DNA of 11,824 bases, from the NCBI GenBank assembly GCA_027490345.1, contig JAIXYF010000360.1:1-11824 (forward strand), written 5' to 3'. Origin of the DNA: Novosphingobium sp. (GTDB lineage Bacteria > Pseudomonadota > Alphaproteobacteria > Sphingomonadales > Sphingomonadaceae). The notes beneath the pieces are model-generated. The model ran no database searches. It was not told the origin of the DNA and saw only the letters and a program-made list of their open reading frames with translations. A program made the position numbers and the translations under genes. This document shows, piece after piece, positions 1-7,275 of the stretch. Numbering within the stretch: the stretch's first letter is position 1; each line of letters opens with the position of its first letter.

Positions 1-961
1 CCATGGCGTCCAGCGCTGCAGGATCATCCAGCAGCGCCTGCCAGTCGAACCCGTCGTACGCCGGATCACCCACATGCCGGTCGCGCAGCAGAAATGCCTG
101 CTTGGTCGCCTCCACCAGCCCATGAACATGGTCGAACCCGTCCGCTGCTGAGGCGCGAAGCCGGTCAAACAGCGCCAGGATAAGCAGCGATGCGGCTCCT
201 TGCGTTGGCGGTGCACTGTTCCATAGCTTCGCCCCGCCGATGGGCACGGTCAGCGGCTCGGGCCGATAGGCAGCGTGCGCCGCCAGATCTGCCGCCGAAA
301 CCGGGCTGCCCAGCGCGGCCAGATCCGCCGCGATGTCTGCCGCCAGCCCGCCGGTGTAGAAGCTGGTCGGCCCCTCGTCCGCCAGCCGCCGCAAAGTCTC
401 GGCCAGAAGCGGCTGGCGCAGCAAATCGCCCGCGCGCAGCGGGCGCCCTTCGGGCTCGAACGTGGCCGCATAGGCCCCCGGCTGCGCGCGCAGTTCCGCG
501 CCTTTCGCCTCGGCAATGGCCGCGTGCCCTGCCGTCACCGCGACGCCCGCCTCGGCATGCGCCATGGCATCGCGCAGCAGCCGTTCCAGCGCCAGCGAAC
601 CACCCGCCGTCTCCAGCGCTGCTGCCCAGCCTGAAATCGTGCCCGCTACCGTGTTCGCTGCCAGCGGCCCGCGAAACGGCACCGCCTCCAGCCCGGCGTA
701 CATCTCCAGCGAGACCGTCCCCGCTGCGCCGCCGCAGCCGTGGATGCCATGCACCGCGCCGCCGGGCTCATGGATCAACCAGAACCCGTCGCCGCCGATC
801 CCGGTCATATGCGGGTAGACCACTGCCAGACACGCCGCGACGGCCACGGTGGCCTCCACCGCGTTGCCGCCATCCTGCAAAACCGACAGCCCCGCCTCCG
901 CGGCCAGCCAATGCGGCGCGGTGACCAAGCCCTTGCGGCCCGAGACGGTGGCCAAGCCCAT
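1..961 (-). CDS. Gamma-glutamyltransferase-fold Ntn-hydrolase, HpxW-like (putative oxamate amidohydrolase), 3' end cut by window
   Basis: The 320 visible codons cover most of the large-subunit half of a gamma-glutamyltransferase (GGT) family proenzyme. Seen: GLVTAPHWLAAEAG (residues 11-24), LQDGGNAVEATVAVAA (28-43), YPHMTGIGGDGFWLI (49-63), FYTGGLAADI (201-210), PPTQGAASLLIL (251-262) and HVGDP (296-300), all family landmarks in the right order. The autoprocessing Thr lies downstream and is outside the window. There is no signal peptide, unlike classical periplasmic GGT, so the protein is probably cytosolic. The DYREMAP-type segment that carries the glutamate-binding Arg in GGTs is replaced by GCGGAAGTVSLE (75-86). 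That argues against glutathione and for a relative such as HpxW, which turns oxamate into oxalate and ammonia. The AtzE/AtzG-like genes nearby echo the Klebsiella hpxWXYZ set. The start is the ATG at 961, the last ATG of the 14-base repeat. Family is secure; substrate is inferred. Confidence 0.88.
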   Translation of the reverse strand, partial: MGLATVSGRKGLVTAPHWLAAEAGLSVLQDGGNAVEATVAVAACLAVVYPHMTGIGGDGFWLIHEPGGAVHGIHGCGGAAGTVSLEMYAGLEAVPFRGPLAANTVAGTISGWAAALETAGGSLALERLLRDAMAHAEAGVAVTAGHAAIAEAKGAELRAQPGAYAATFEPEGRPLRAGDLLRQPLLAETLRRLADEGPTSFYTGGLAADIAADLAALGSPVSAADLAAHAAYRPEPLTVPIGGAKLWNSAPPTQGAASLLILALFDRLRASAADGFDHVHGLVEATKQAFLLRDRHVGDPAYDGFDWQALLDDPAALDAM

Positions 962-1012
962 CAATCCGGTCCCATCAATCCGGTCCCATCAATCTGGCCC
1001 CATCAATCTGGC
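957..1012 (-). repeat. Four tandem 14-base units forming a chain of TGATG stop/start overlaps
   Basis: On the minus strand the unit GCCAGATTGATGGG occurs twice (1012-999, 998-985), followed by two copies of ACCGGATTGATGGG (984-971, 970-957). Each unit contains TGATG, where a stop and a start share one A. The first TGA (1005-1003) ends the upstream nucleosidase. The ATGs at 1003, 989 and 975 each open a four-codon ORF (Met-Gly-Pro-Asp) closed by the next TGA. The ATG at 961 opens the GGT-like gene. The unit copies the 3' end of the nucleosidase gene plus the GGT start, so it looks like successive duplication of the junction. No good Shine-Dalgarno sequence precedes these ATGs, which fits termination-reinitiation coupling. 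The sequence pattern is certain; the function is inferred. Confidence 0.95.
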
Positions 1013-1929
1013 AGGGCCGCAACGAACGCCCGCACCACATGCGCCGAATTGGCCGAGGCGAGATGTTCGAAGACATATTCCATGTTCTTGTGCGGATCGC
1101 CGCCAGCCAGATCGGAAAGGCTGCGAAACACGATGGCCGGCACGCTGTTGCTCATCGCCACCTGCATGACCGGGCCGCTTTCCATATCGAGCACCCGCGC
1201 TTTCCACGCGCGCTGCAGATAGATGCGGAACGCCGCATTGTCGGCATAGATGCCTGCTGTCACGCCAGTGCCGCCGACCTGCGCCTTGGGCATGCGCGGC
1301 AGGCATAGCGCCGATCCGGCATTCATCTTGTCCGAAGGCGGCACGCACCGTTCCAGCGTGATCCCTGCCACCACCTTCTTAGCCAGCGCCAAGAGATCGG
1401 CATCGACCGGAATGCGGTAGACCCGCTTCATCACCACATCCTTGCTGGTGATCAGCGTGCCGCGCGGGAAAATGAAGTTCCAGTTCGCGGGGGATTCCGG
1501 GTGGCCCCCGTCGGGCGGCATCCAGCCCTTCTTCGTCTTCCGGGCGAACGAGGCCTCCAGATACTGCCCCCAGTTTTCCGGCACCACGACATCGCCGATA
1601 GACAGCGCCGGATCGACTCCGCCCGCGATCCCGGAAAACACGATGCGCTTCACGGTGAACCTGTCGAGCACGAGCTGCGTGTTCATCGCGGCGTTCACCA
1701 CGCTGACCCCGCTCTGCATCAGGATCACCGGCTTGCCCTCCAGCGTCCCCGTCAGGAACTTGCTGCCGTTGATCGTGTGCTCTTTCGGGTCCTTGATCGT
1801 TGGCACGAGCGAGTGCCATTCGGGATAGAACGCCGTCATTACCACCGTGCGCGGAGTATCATCCAGCTTTTGGGCCCAAGCCGGTGCGGCCAGCAGCACC
1901 AGGGCGGCGAACAAGACAAAGCGGATCAT
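1003..1929 (-). CDS. Exported purine nucleosidase / phosphorylase-superfamily protein (MTA/SAH nucleosidase-like)
   Basis: This 308-residue protein probably cleaves the N-glycosidic bond of purine nucleosides in the periplasm. Residues 1-19 form a Sec signal peptide (Arg3, a hydrophobic run, then APAWA before Gln20). The mature part has the nucleoside phosphorylase/nucleosidase (PF01048) layout: SGIAGG at 99-104, IGDVVVP at 111-117, VLDMESGPVMQVA at 247-259 and FRSLSDLAGG at 268-277. By eye, Glu250 matches the ribose-binding Glu and Asp273 the catalytic Asp of MTA/SAH nucleosidases, so the site looks intact. Cys195 and Cys209 could form a disulfide. The start is the ATG at 1929, which overlaps the stop of the AzgA-type permease gene (ATGA). 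A longer frame upstream would bury the signal peptide. The stop overlaps the first ATG of the 14-base repeat. Hydrolase versus phosphorylase, and the exact nucleoside, cannot be settled here. Confidence 0.85.
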   Translation of the reverse strand: MIRFVLFAALVLLAAPAWAQKLDDTPRTVVMTAFYPEWHSLVPTIKDPKEHTINGSKFLTGTLEGKPVILMQSGVSVVNAAMNTQLVLDRFTVKRIVFSGIAGGVDPALSIGDVVVPENWGQYLEASFARKTKKGWMPPDGGHPESPANWNFIFPRGTLITSKDVVMKRVYRIPVDADLLALAKKVVAGITLERCVPPSDKMNAGSALCLPRMPKAQVGGTGVTAGIYADNAAFRIYLQRAWKARVLDMESGPVMQVAMSNSVPAIVFRSLSDLAGGDPHKNMEYVFEHLASANSAHVVRAFVAALPD

Positions 1930-3269
1930 GCAGCAGCCATCCAGACAAAGCGCGCCACGAACAGCGCGGCAAGGGTAAAGAGAAACCAATCCTTCAGGCT
2001 CGCCTGCCCCTTGAGCAGCTTGAGCAAGGCATGGGCAGTGATGCCGAAGGCAAGGCCATTGGCGATCGAGAAGGTCAGCGGGATCATCGCCACGGTCAGG
2101 AAGGCCGGGATTGCCGCCATCGGGTCTTCCCAGTCGACCTCGGTCAGCGGCAGCAGCATCAGCCCGCCCACCACGACCAGCGCGGGCGCGGTTGCCGCCA
2201 GCGGCACGAGCTGCGCATAAGGCGCAACGAACATCGTGGCGAAGAACAGCAGCCCGCAGACCACCGCCGTCAAACCCGTGCGTCCACCTGCCTGCACGCC
2301 CGCCGCGCTTTCGACATAGCTGGTGACGGTGCTGGTACCCGCGACCGCGCCCACCATGGTCGCCACCGCATCAGTCATCAGAATGCGGTTCAGCCCCGGA
2401 ATCTTACCCGCCGCATCCATCAGCCCGGCGCGCTTGGTAACCGCGACCAGCGTGCCGATATTATCGAACAGATCGACGAACAGGAACACGAACAGAATTT
2501 CGAGCAGCCCCAGCCCGACTTTCCCCGAAAGCCCGAACACGCCGGGAATATCGAGCTTGAACGCTGTGCCCGTGAGCGCGGCGAGGCTATATGGCTCGGT
2601 CGGCGCATGAACCTGCCCCGTCACCCACCCGGCCAAAGTGGTCAGCAAGATGCCGATCAGCATGGCCGCGCGCACGTTCCACACCGAAAGCGTGCCGATG
2701 ATGACGAGCCCGAATAAGGCCAGCGCCGGTCCCGGCTGGGTCACGCTGCCCAGCGCCACGAACGTGGCCGGGTTCGCCACCACGATCCCCGCATCCTTGA
2801 GGCCGATAAACCCGATGAACAGGCCAATGCCCCCCGCCACGGCTGCAAACAGGTGCTGCGGAATGACCGAGACGATCAGCTGCCGCACCCCCGTCAACGT
2901 CAGGATCAGGAACGCGACACCCGAGATGAACACGCAGCCCAGCGCCACCGGCCAGGGCACGCCCATCTGTTGCACCACGGTGAAGCTGAAATAGGCATTC
3001 AGCCCCATGCCCGGCGCCAGCGCCAACGGGGTGTTGGCCACAATGCCCATCAGGATCGAGGCAAAAGCCGCGGCAAAGCACGTTGCCGCCGCGACCGAGG
3101 CCACCGGCAGCCCCGCCTGCCCCAGGATCGCCGGATTGACGAGCACGATATAGGCCATGGTGAGAAACGTGGTGAAGCCCGCCAGCACTTCGGTGCGCAC
3201 ATCGCTGCCGCGCTCCCGCAATCGGAAATGGGCCTCCAGCATCCCGGTCTCAGCCGTCTCGCCCGTCAT
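1926..3269 (-). CDS. AzgA-type NCS2 purine permease (guanine/hypoxanthine or adenine)
   Basis: A 447-residue polytopic inner-membrane protein, a normal length for the AzgA/PbuG branch of NCS2, whose members are proton-coupled importers of adenine, guanine or hypoxanthine (E. coli GhxP, GhxQ and PurP; Aspergillus AzgA). Family landmarks are TEVLAGFTTFLTMAYI (26-41), NPAIL (45-49), LAPGMGLNAYFSF (84-96), FVDLFDNIGTL (264-274) and GTSTVTSYVESAAGVQAGGR (311-330). The rest is a succession of hydrophobic helices. The start at 3269 overlaps the stop of the amidase gene by four bases (ATGA), and the stop overlaps the nucleosidase start in the same way, so translation is probably coupled to both neighbours. 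Lying directly before a periplasmic nucleosidase gene, it is a good candidate for taking up the bases that enzyme releases. Family is secure; which base it prefers is not readable from sequence. Confidence 0.92.
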   Translation of the reverse strand: MTGETAETGMLEAHFRLRERGSDVRTEVLAGFTTFLTMAYIVLVNPAILGQAGLPVASVAAATCFAAAFASILMGIVANTPLALAPGMGLNAYFSFTVVQQMGVPWPVALGCVFISGVAFLILTLTGVRQLIVSVIPQHLFAAVAGGIGLFIGFIGLKDAGIVVANPATFVALGSVTQPGPALALFGLVIIGTLSVWNVRAAMLIGILLTTLAGWVTGQVHAPTEPYSLAALTGTAFKLDIPGVFGLSGKVGLGLLEILFVFLFVDLFDNIGTLVAVTKRAGLMDAAGKIPGLNRILMTDAVATMVGAVAGTSTVTSYVESAAGVQAGGRTGLTAVVCGLLFFATMFVAPYAQLVPLAATAPALVVVGGLMLLPLTEVDWEDPMAAIPAFLTVAMIPLTFSIANGLAFGITAHALLKLLKGQASLKDWFLFTLAALFVARFVWMAAA

Positions 3270-4600
3270 GTCATATCCCCCGAATGTGCATCTGCCGGCA
3301 TGGTCACGCCGATCACGCCCCGTTGTTCGAGCTGCGCCGCCAGCCGCAGCAGCGCGCCTTCGCCGCCGCGTTTGCCGATCAGTTGCAAGCCCAGCGGCAA
3401 TTGCCCCGCGCGCAGCAAAGGCGCGGCCAGCACCGGCAGGCCGGTGAAAGTGATCGGCTGGGTGTGCATGCCCAGGTTCGACCGGGCCTCGCTCAGCTCG
3501 CCATCAATCAGTATCATGGGATCCGCGATCAGCGGCGCGGCGCAGGGCGCAGAGGGCGCCAGCAGCACATCGAAATCCGCCACCAGCGCCGCGATCCGCG
3601 CGACATGTTCAGCGCGGAACGCCCGCGCTTCTTCATACAGCGCATCGGGAAGCAAGGCTCCGGCGATCAGCCGGTCGCGCACGGCGGGGTCATAGGCGAA
3701 GGGATCGGTAGCCAGCGCCTCGTGGTGCAGCTTTCCGCCTTCATAGGCAGTCATCACAAAGGCCGCGCTGCGCGCCCGCGCCACATCGGGCAGATCGATC
3801 AGCGGTGCATCCGGCGCAATCGCATTGATCGCGGCCAGCTGCGCTGGATCGGCATTCTCGCAAAACCGTCCGCCCAGCCGCGCCACCCGCAGGGGGCCTT
3901 GGCCAAGCGTCACCGCACTTCCCCGCAGCACACCCCACACCAGCGCCAGATCATCGAGGTTCGCGGCAAATGGGCCGATCTCGTCAAAGCTTTCGGCAAA
4001 GGGGAAGGTTCCGGCCAGCGGCAAATCGCCGCGCGCGGGGCGCAGGCCATAAAGCCCACACAGGCTGGCGGGAATCCGCACCGATCCATTGGTGTCCGAT
4101 CCCAGCGCAAAGGGCACAAGCCCCGCGGCTACAGCCGCCGCCGATCCGCCAGAAGAACCTCCTGCCAGTCGCGCCGGATCATGGGGATTGTGCGTGGTGC
4201 CATAATCCGCGTTCACCGTGGCAAAGCCATAGGCAAAGGCATCCATGTTGAGCGTGGCACACAGCACCGCGCCCGCCGCATGGAGCCGCTGCACCGCCTC
4301 TGCATCCGCCGCCGCAGAGGGCCCTCTGGCGCGCGCTACGCTGCCTGCCGTCGTCGGCAAGCCTGCCACATCAAACAAGTCCTTGACCGCATAAGGCACA
4401 CCCGCCAGCAGTCCGGGATCGCCGCCAAGTGCCCGCTTGGCATCCACTGCAGCCGCTTCTGCCATGGCGCGTTCGGCCAGCAGGCGCGTTACCGCCACAT
4501 GTTGATCAGCCGCCAGCGCATCAAGCGTGCGCGCAGCGATGTGAGTCGCGGTCTCCGCTCCGCTGCGCACCGCCGCCGCGATCTCGATTGCCGTTCTCAT
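3266..4600 (-). CDS. AtzE/HpxY-like amidase (amidase signature family)
   Basis: A 444-residue cytosolic amidase with the Ser-cisSer-Lys triad of the amidase signature family: Lys73 in PYAVKDLFDV (69-78), the probable cis-Ser149 in GGSSGGS (147-153), and nucleophile Ser173 in LGSDTNGSVRIPASLCGLYG (166-185). The DTNGS form, rather than the common DTGGS, is typical of AtzE-type enzymes. AtzE hydrolyses 1-carboxybiuret together with the small helper AtzG; HpxY is its relative in the Klebsiella purine-ring nitrogen cluster. An AtzG-like segment ends four bases into this gene, as expected for such a pair. The start is the ATG at 4600, inside ATGA with the previous stop. An upstream extension in this frame is unrelated low-complexity sequence. 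The last codons overlap the AzgA-type permease start. Likely substrates are small ureido or amide acids such as oxalurate; this is inference from context. Confidence 0.88.
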   Translation of the reverse strand: MRTAIEIAAAVRSGAETATHIAARTLDALAADQHVAVTRLLAERAMAEAAAVDAKRALGGDPGLLAGVPYAVKDLFDVAGLPTTAGSVARARGPSAAADAEAVQRLHAAGAVLCATLNMDAFAYGFATVNADYGTTHNPHDPARLAGGSSGGSAAAVAAGLVPFALGSDTNGSVRIPASLCGLYGLRPARGDLPLAGTFPFAESFDEIGPFAANLDDLALVWGVLRGSAVTLGQGPLRVARLGGRFCENADPAQLAAINAIAPDAPLIDLPDVARARSAAFVMTAYEGGKLHHEALATDPFAYDPAVRDRLIAGALLPDALYEEARAFRAEHVARIAALVADFDVLLAPSAPCAAPLIADPMILIDGELSEARSNLGMHTQPITFTGLPVLAAPLLRAGQLPLGLQLIGKRGGEGALLRLAAQLEQRGVIGVTMPADAHSGDMT

Positions 4601-4719
4601 GCGCGGTCCTCCCCCAGAGCGATGCGGGCATGGCGGGTCAGCAGCGCAAGATTGGCGTTCACACCCGGGCGGCATTCCTGCGGGACCGGGATGCCAACCT
4701 CGTCTGCGCGGGTCAGCAT
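4597..4719 (-). other. AtzG/HpxX-like (DUF4089) tail with its own possible internal start
   Basis: The last 40 codons of the carrier frame begin with an ATG at 4719 that has a good ribosome-binding sequence, GAGG at 4728-4725, five bases upstream. They encode MLTRADEVGIPVPQECRPGV followed by a helix that stops at GEDRA. The G-I-P-V-P-x-x-x-R-P-G-V core matches the AtzG/HpxX family as I know it, but the usual N-terminal helix is shortened and the usual C-terminal tail is missing. It may be translated alone from the internal start, only as the carrier's tail, or both. A run of six Cs on the coding strand (4741-4736) just upstream is a place where an indel could have joined two formerly separate genes. 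Confidence 0.5.
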
Positions 4720-5751
4720 CGCCGCCTCGCCTTGCGGGGGGAGCGGCGGCCCAGCCGCTGGTGCCGCCGCAGCGTCCAGTTCGCGCCGCCAGCGGCCCGC
4801 CAGCCAGGCGCAGACAAACAGTTGCAACTGGTGGAAGATCATCAGCGGCAGGATCACCGTGCCCACTTCGGCCGGGGCAAACAGCGCGCCGGCCATCGGC
4901 ACGCCCGAAACGAGGCTCTTCTTGGAGCCGCAGAACAGCAGCACGATGGCATCTTCACGCGCAAGGCCCGCCGCGCGCGCCGCAGCGCTGTTGATGGCGA
5001 TCACGATGCCAAGCATCACCGCCGAGGCGAGCAGCAGGACGCCCAGATCAAACGGCCCGACCCGGCTCCACACCCCGTTCACCACCGCGGCGCTGAAGGC
5101 GGAATAGACCACCAGCAGCACCGAGGAGCGGTCCACCGGCTGGAGCAGCTTCTTGTGGCCATCGATCCATGTGCCGATCAGCGGCCGCAGCAAATGCCCC
5201 GCCACGAACGGCAGGAGCAGCTGCGAGGCGATCTTCTGGACCGATGCCAATCCATCCATACCGCCGCCACCGTCGCTGCCAGTCTGGATGAACAAGGCCA
5301 CAAGCACCGGGGTCAGCACCACGCCGATCACGTTGGAGAGCGAGGCGCTGCAAACCGCCGCCGCAACATTGCCGCCCGCCATCGCGGTCAGCGCAATCGA
5401 GCTTTGCACGGTGGAAGGCAGCAGCGCGAGGAACAGCAGCCCCATCGCCAGCGTGGGATCGATCACGCGCCCCGCCAGCGCCTGCGCGCCAAGACCCAGC
5501 AGCGGAAACAGCACGTATGTAAAGCTCAGCGCCATCAGATGCAGCCGCCAGTGCCCGATGCCCGCCAGCACCGCCTCGCGGGAGAGTTTGGCGCCGTGGA
5601 GAAAGAACAGGAGAACGATGGCACCGTCTGCGGCCATGTCGAACCCTGCCAGCACAGCGCCCCGCGCCGGTAGGATGCTAGCCGCGATCACACAGCCCAC
5701 CAGCCACAGCAGAAAAGGATCGACCTGGGGTAATCTGATACGCATCGCCAT
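4597..5751 (-). CDS. SBF-like (bile acid:sodium symporter family) carrier with a C-terminal AtzG/HpxX-like (DUF4089) segment
   Basis: Residues 1 to about 322 form a polytopic carrier of the SBF-like group (PF13593, BASS/CPA superfamily). Landmarks are DPFLLWLVGCVIAASILPARG (11-31 region), LLPSTVQSSIALTAMAGGN (110-128), CSASLSNVIGVVLTP (134-148) and FCGSKKSLVSGVPM (273-286). Relatives carry organic anions with sodium; the substrate here is unknown. After WRRELD (321-326) comes an Ala/Pro linker (about 327-343), then LTRADEVGIPVPQECRPGVN (346-365) and a short helix ending in GEDRA. That tail resembles AtzG/HpxX, the small partner of AtzE-type amidases, and an AtzE-type amidase is the next gene. 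The start is set at the ATG at 5751, with ATG 5745 as an alternative; a TTG frame further out adds only unlikely sequence. The stop overlaps the amidase start (ATGA). The carrier call is firm, the AtzG-like call moderate. Confidence 0.85.
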   Translation of the reverse strand: MAMRIRLPQVDPFLLWLVGCVIAASILPARGAVLAGFDMAADGAIVLLFFLHGAKLSREAVLAGIGHWRLHLMALSFTYVLFPLLGLGAQALAGRVIDPTLAMGLLFLALLPSTVQSSIALTAMAGGNVAAAVCSASLSNVIGVVLTPVLVALFIQTGSDGGGGMDGLASVQKIASQLLLPFVAGHLLRPLIGTWIDGHKKLLQPVDRSSVLLVVYSAFSAAVVNGVWSRVGPFDLGVLLLASAVMLGIVIAINSAAARAAGLAREDAIVLLFCGSKKSLVSGVPMAGALFAPAEVGTVILPLMIFHQLQLFVCAWLAGRWRRELDAAAAPAAGPPLPPQGEAAMLTRADEVGIPVPQECRPGVNANLALLTRHARIALGEDRA

Positions 5752-5844
5752 GGGTCCCGTCGCTATGCCTACCACGAGGCGACCTCGCGAGCGCAATGAA
5801 GCGGACGGTTTGTTGCAAAAAAGAGAGCGCTCGTCACCACCGGC
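5752..5844 (-). other. 93-base gap with a T6 run and a small hairpin; possible weak terminator or internal regulatory site
   Basis: This is the longest intergenic gap in the window. Reading leftward, the stop of the NAT permease is followed by a GC-rich stretch containing GAGCGCTC (5832-5825), then C and T6 (5822-5817). The palindrome has too short a loop to be a convincing terminator stem. Further on, CGAGG and CCTCG (5787-5783 and 5779-5775) can pair around a three-base loop. I cannot identify a sigma-70-like promoter pair with confidence. The gap could partly separate the carrier/amidase block from the upstream genes. Confidence 0.35.
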
Positions 5845-7260
5845 TCAGGCTCCATCCCCAGCAAGCACTGGGCCTTGTGGCTCATCGGCCCCCGGCGTTT
5901 CATCCGAAGTTTCCGGGGGCAGCACCAGATTGAGCACAATGGCCATGACCGCCGCCGGGAGAACGCCCGAGGACAGCAGCATCCGCGCGGTTTCCGGCAG
6001 ATGCGCCAGCGCCTCCGGCTCAAGCTGAAGGCCAAGCGCAAGCGAGAGGCTGACCCCGAACACCAGCATGTTGCGCTGATTCCAGACAACGCCGGAAAGC
6101 ATGGAAAGCGCAGCAGAGGCGACCATGCCGAACATCACGATAACCCCGCCGCCCAGCACTTCGATGGGGATCGTGGTTATGACTGCGCCGATCTTGGGCA
6201 CCAACCCGCACACGATCAGAAACACCGCGCCCAGCGTGACGACATGGCGGCTCATCAGGCCCGTGATGGCGATCAGGCCGACGTTCTGGCTGAACGTTGT
6301 GTTGGGCAGCGCGCCGAACACGGCCGCCAGCGCGGTCCCTGCCCCGTCTGCCGCCACCGCCCCCGCCAGTTCCGCATCGGTTGCCGGGCGCCCCGCTGTC
6401 CCTTCGCAAATCGCCTCAACGTCGCCGATGGATTCGATGGACGATACAAAGCCCGTCAGCACGAAGCCGAGGATGGCCGAGGCCGATAGCGCAAAGCCGA
6501 AATGGAAAGGCTGCGGCACCATCGCAAGCGGGGCTGCGCCCACGGCGGCAAAGGAAATTCGCCCCATCACCAGCGCCGCCACATAGCCCGCCAGCAGCCC
6601 GAGCAGCACCGAAGCAGTCGACCAGATGCCCCGCGCAAAGAACTTGAGGCCGAGCGTGGCGAACACGACCACTCCGGCCAGCAGCCAGCTCGTGGCCGCA
6701 CCGAAGGCAGGCGTTCCCACTGCGGGCACCCCGCCCGCTGCATATTGCACGCCGATCCGCATCAGGGAGAGCCCGATCATCAGCACCACAAGGCCGGTGA
6801 TAAGCGGCGGCAGGGCAAAGCGCACCCGGCCAACGAAAATGCTCAGCGCGCCGTGCACCAGCCCGCAGATCAGCGCTGCCGTGGTCAGCTCGGCCATCGC
6901 CTCCACACCGCGTCCCGCCACGATGGGGATCATGACCGGGATGTAGGCAAAGCTGGTCCCCTGCACGAGCGGCAAACGAGCGCCAATGGGTCCGACACCG
7001 ACCGTCTGCATCAGGGTTGCGATCCCGGCGAACAGCATCGCCATCTGGATCATGTAGATCAGCTCGGAAGGGTCCGCCGAACCGAACCCGAAGCCCGCCG
7101 CACCCGCCACGATGATCGGCGGCGTGAGGTTGGAGACAAACATCGCGAGCACGTGCTGGATGCCCAAAGGTAGCGCGAGAGCCATGCCCGGAAAGAAATC
7201 CGGATCGCGGGCCTGCATACGGCTGACCGAAGTGCGCAGTTTCAGATCAGACGGGGGCAC
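5845..7260 (-). CDS. NAT/NCS2 nucleobase permease (xanthine/urate/uracil branch)
   Basis: A 471-residue inner-membrane protein of the nucleobase-ascorbate transporter group. Seen: the TM1 Gln-His pair in LGIQHVLAMF (Gln35-His36), GTSFAYIPVM (101-110), the TM8 segment SSIESIGDVEA with Glu276 and Asp280, and the NAT signature QNVGLIAITG at 325-334, which fits [QEP]-N-x-G-x4-T-[RKG]. Q at the first position and G at the last are common in xanthine/urate carriers such as E. coli XanQ, so xanthine or urate is more likely than uracil. The start is set at the GTG at 7260, because AGGAG (7275-7271) lies ten bases upstream. A TTG at 7269 would leave only one base of spacing. The gene follows the deaminase gene by 13 bases, so import of the deaminase's substrate or related purines is a natural role. 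Family is very sure; substrate is inferred. Confidence 0.9.
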   Translation of the reverse strand: MPPSDLKLRTSVSRMQARDPDFFPGMALALPLGIQHVLAMFVSNLTPPIIVAGAAGFGFGSADPSELIYMIQMAMLFAGIATLMQTVGVGPIGARLPLVQGTSFAYIPVMIPIVAGRGVEAMAELTTAALICGLVHGALSIFVGRVRFALPPLITGLVVLMIGLSLMRIGVQYAAGGVPAVGTPAFGAATSWLLAGVVVFATLGLKFFARGIWSTASVLLGLLAGYVAALVMGRISFAAVGAAPLAMVPQPFHFGFALSASAILGFVLTGFVSSIESIGDVEAICEGTAGRPATDAELAGAVAADGAGTALAAVFGALPNTTFSQNVGLIAITGLMSRHVVTLGAVFLIVCGLVPKIGAVITTIPIEVLGGGVIVMFGMVASAALSMLSGVVWNQRNMLVFGVSLSLALGLQLEPEALAHLPETARMLLSSGVLPAAVMAIVLNLVLPPETSDETPGADEPQGPVLAGDGA

Positions 7261-7270
7261 GGCAGGCAAT

Positions 7271-7275
7271 CTCCT
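7271..7275 (-). promoter_or_regulatory. Ribosome-binding site that selects the GTG start of the NAT permease
   Basis: AGGAG on the minus strand overlaps the TAG stop of the upstream deaminase gene (7276-7274). It sits ten bases before GTG at 7260 and one base before TTG at 7269. Spacing favours the GTG, although ten bases is slightly long. Confidence 0.55.

Noticed and set aside
190..924. Plus-strand frame of 244 codons opposite the GGT-like gene
   Set aside because: The product is an Arg/Pro/Ala-rich shadow sequence, while the minus strand encodes clear GGT-family motifs throughout.
957..1012. The tandem repeat as a direct-repeat operator or CRISPR-like array
   Set aside because: The units abut without spacers, and each is made of the gene-end/gene-start overlap itself, which points to a translational junction and not to spacer storage or a protein-binding array.
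1930..1989. Upstream start for the MTA-nucleosidase-like protein adding 20 residues
   Set aside because: It would place a non-hydrophobic segment ahead of a textbook signal peptide. The ATG at 1929 gives a clean signal peptide and an ATGA overlap.
4601..4675. N-terminal extension of the amidase by 25 residues
   Set aside because: The extension is Cys/Pro-rich, unlike the family, and overlaps the preceding gene by 79 bases. The ATG at 4600 within ATGA gives the normal amidase N-terminus.
3284..5107. Long plus-strand open frame (607 codons) opposite the amidase and carrier genes
   Set aside because: Same reason: composition typical of an antisense shadow, no domain, and complete overlap with two well-supported minus-strand genes.
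5817..5832. Intrinsic terminator after the NAT permease
   Set aside because: There is a T6 run, but the adjacent palindrome has no room for a loop and the stem is only three or four pairs. I keep it as a weak possibility within the gap entry.
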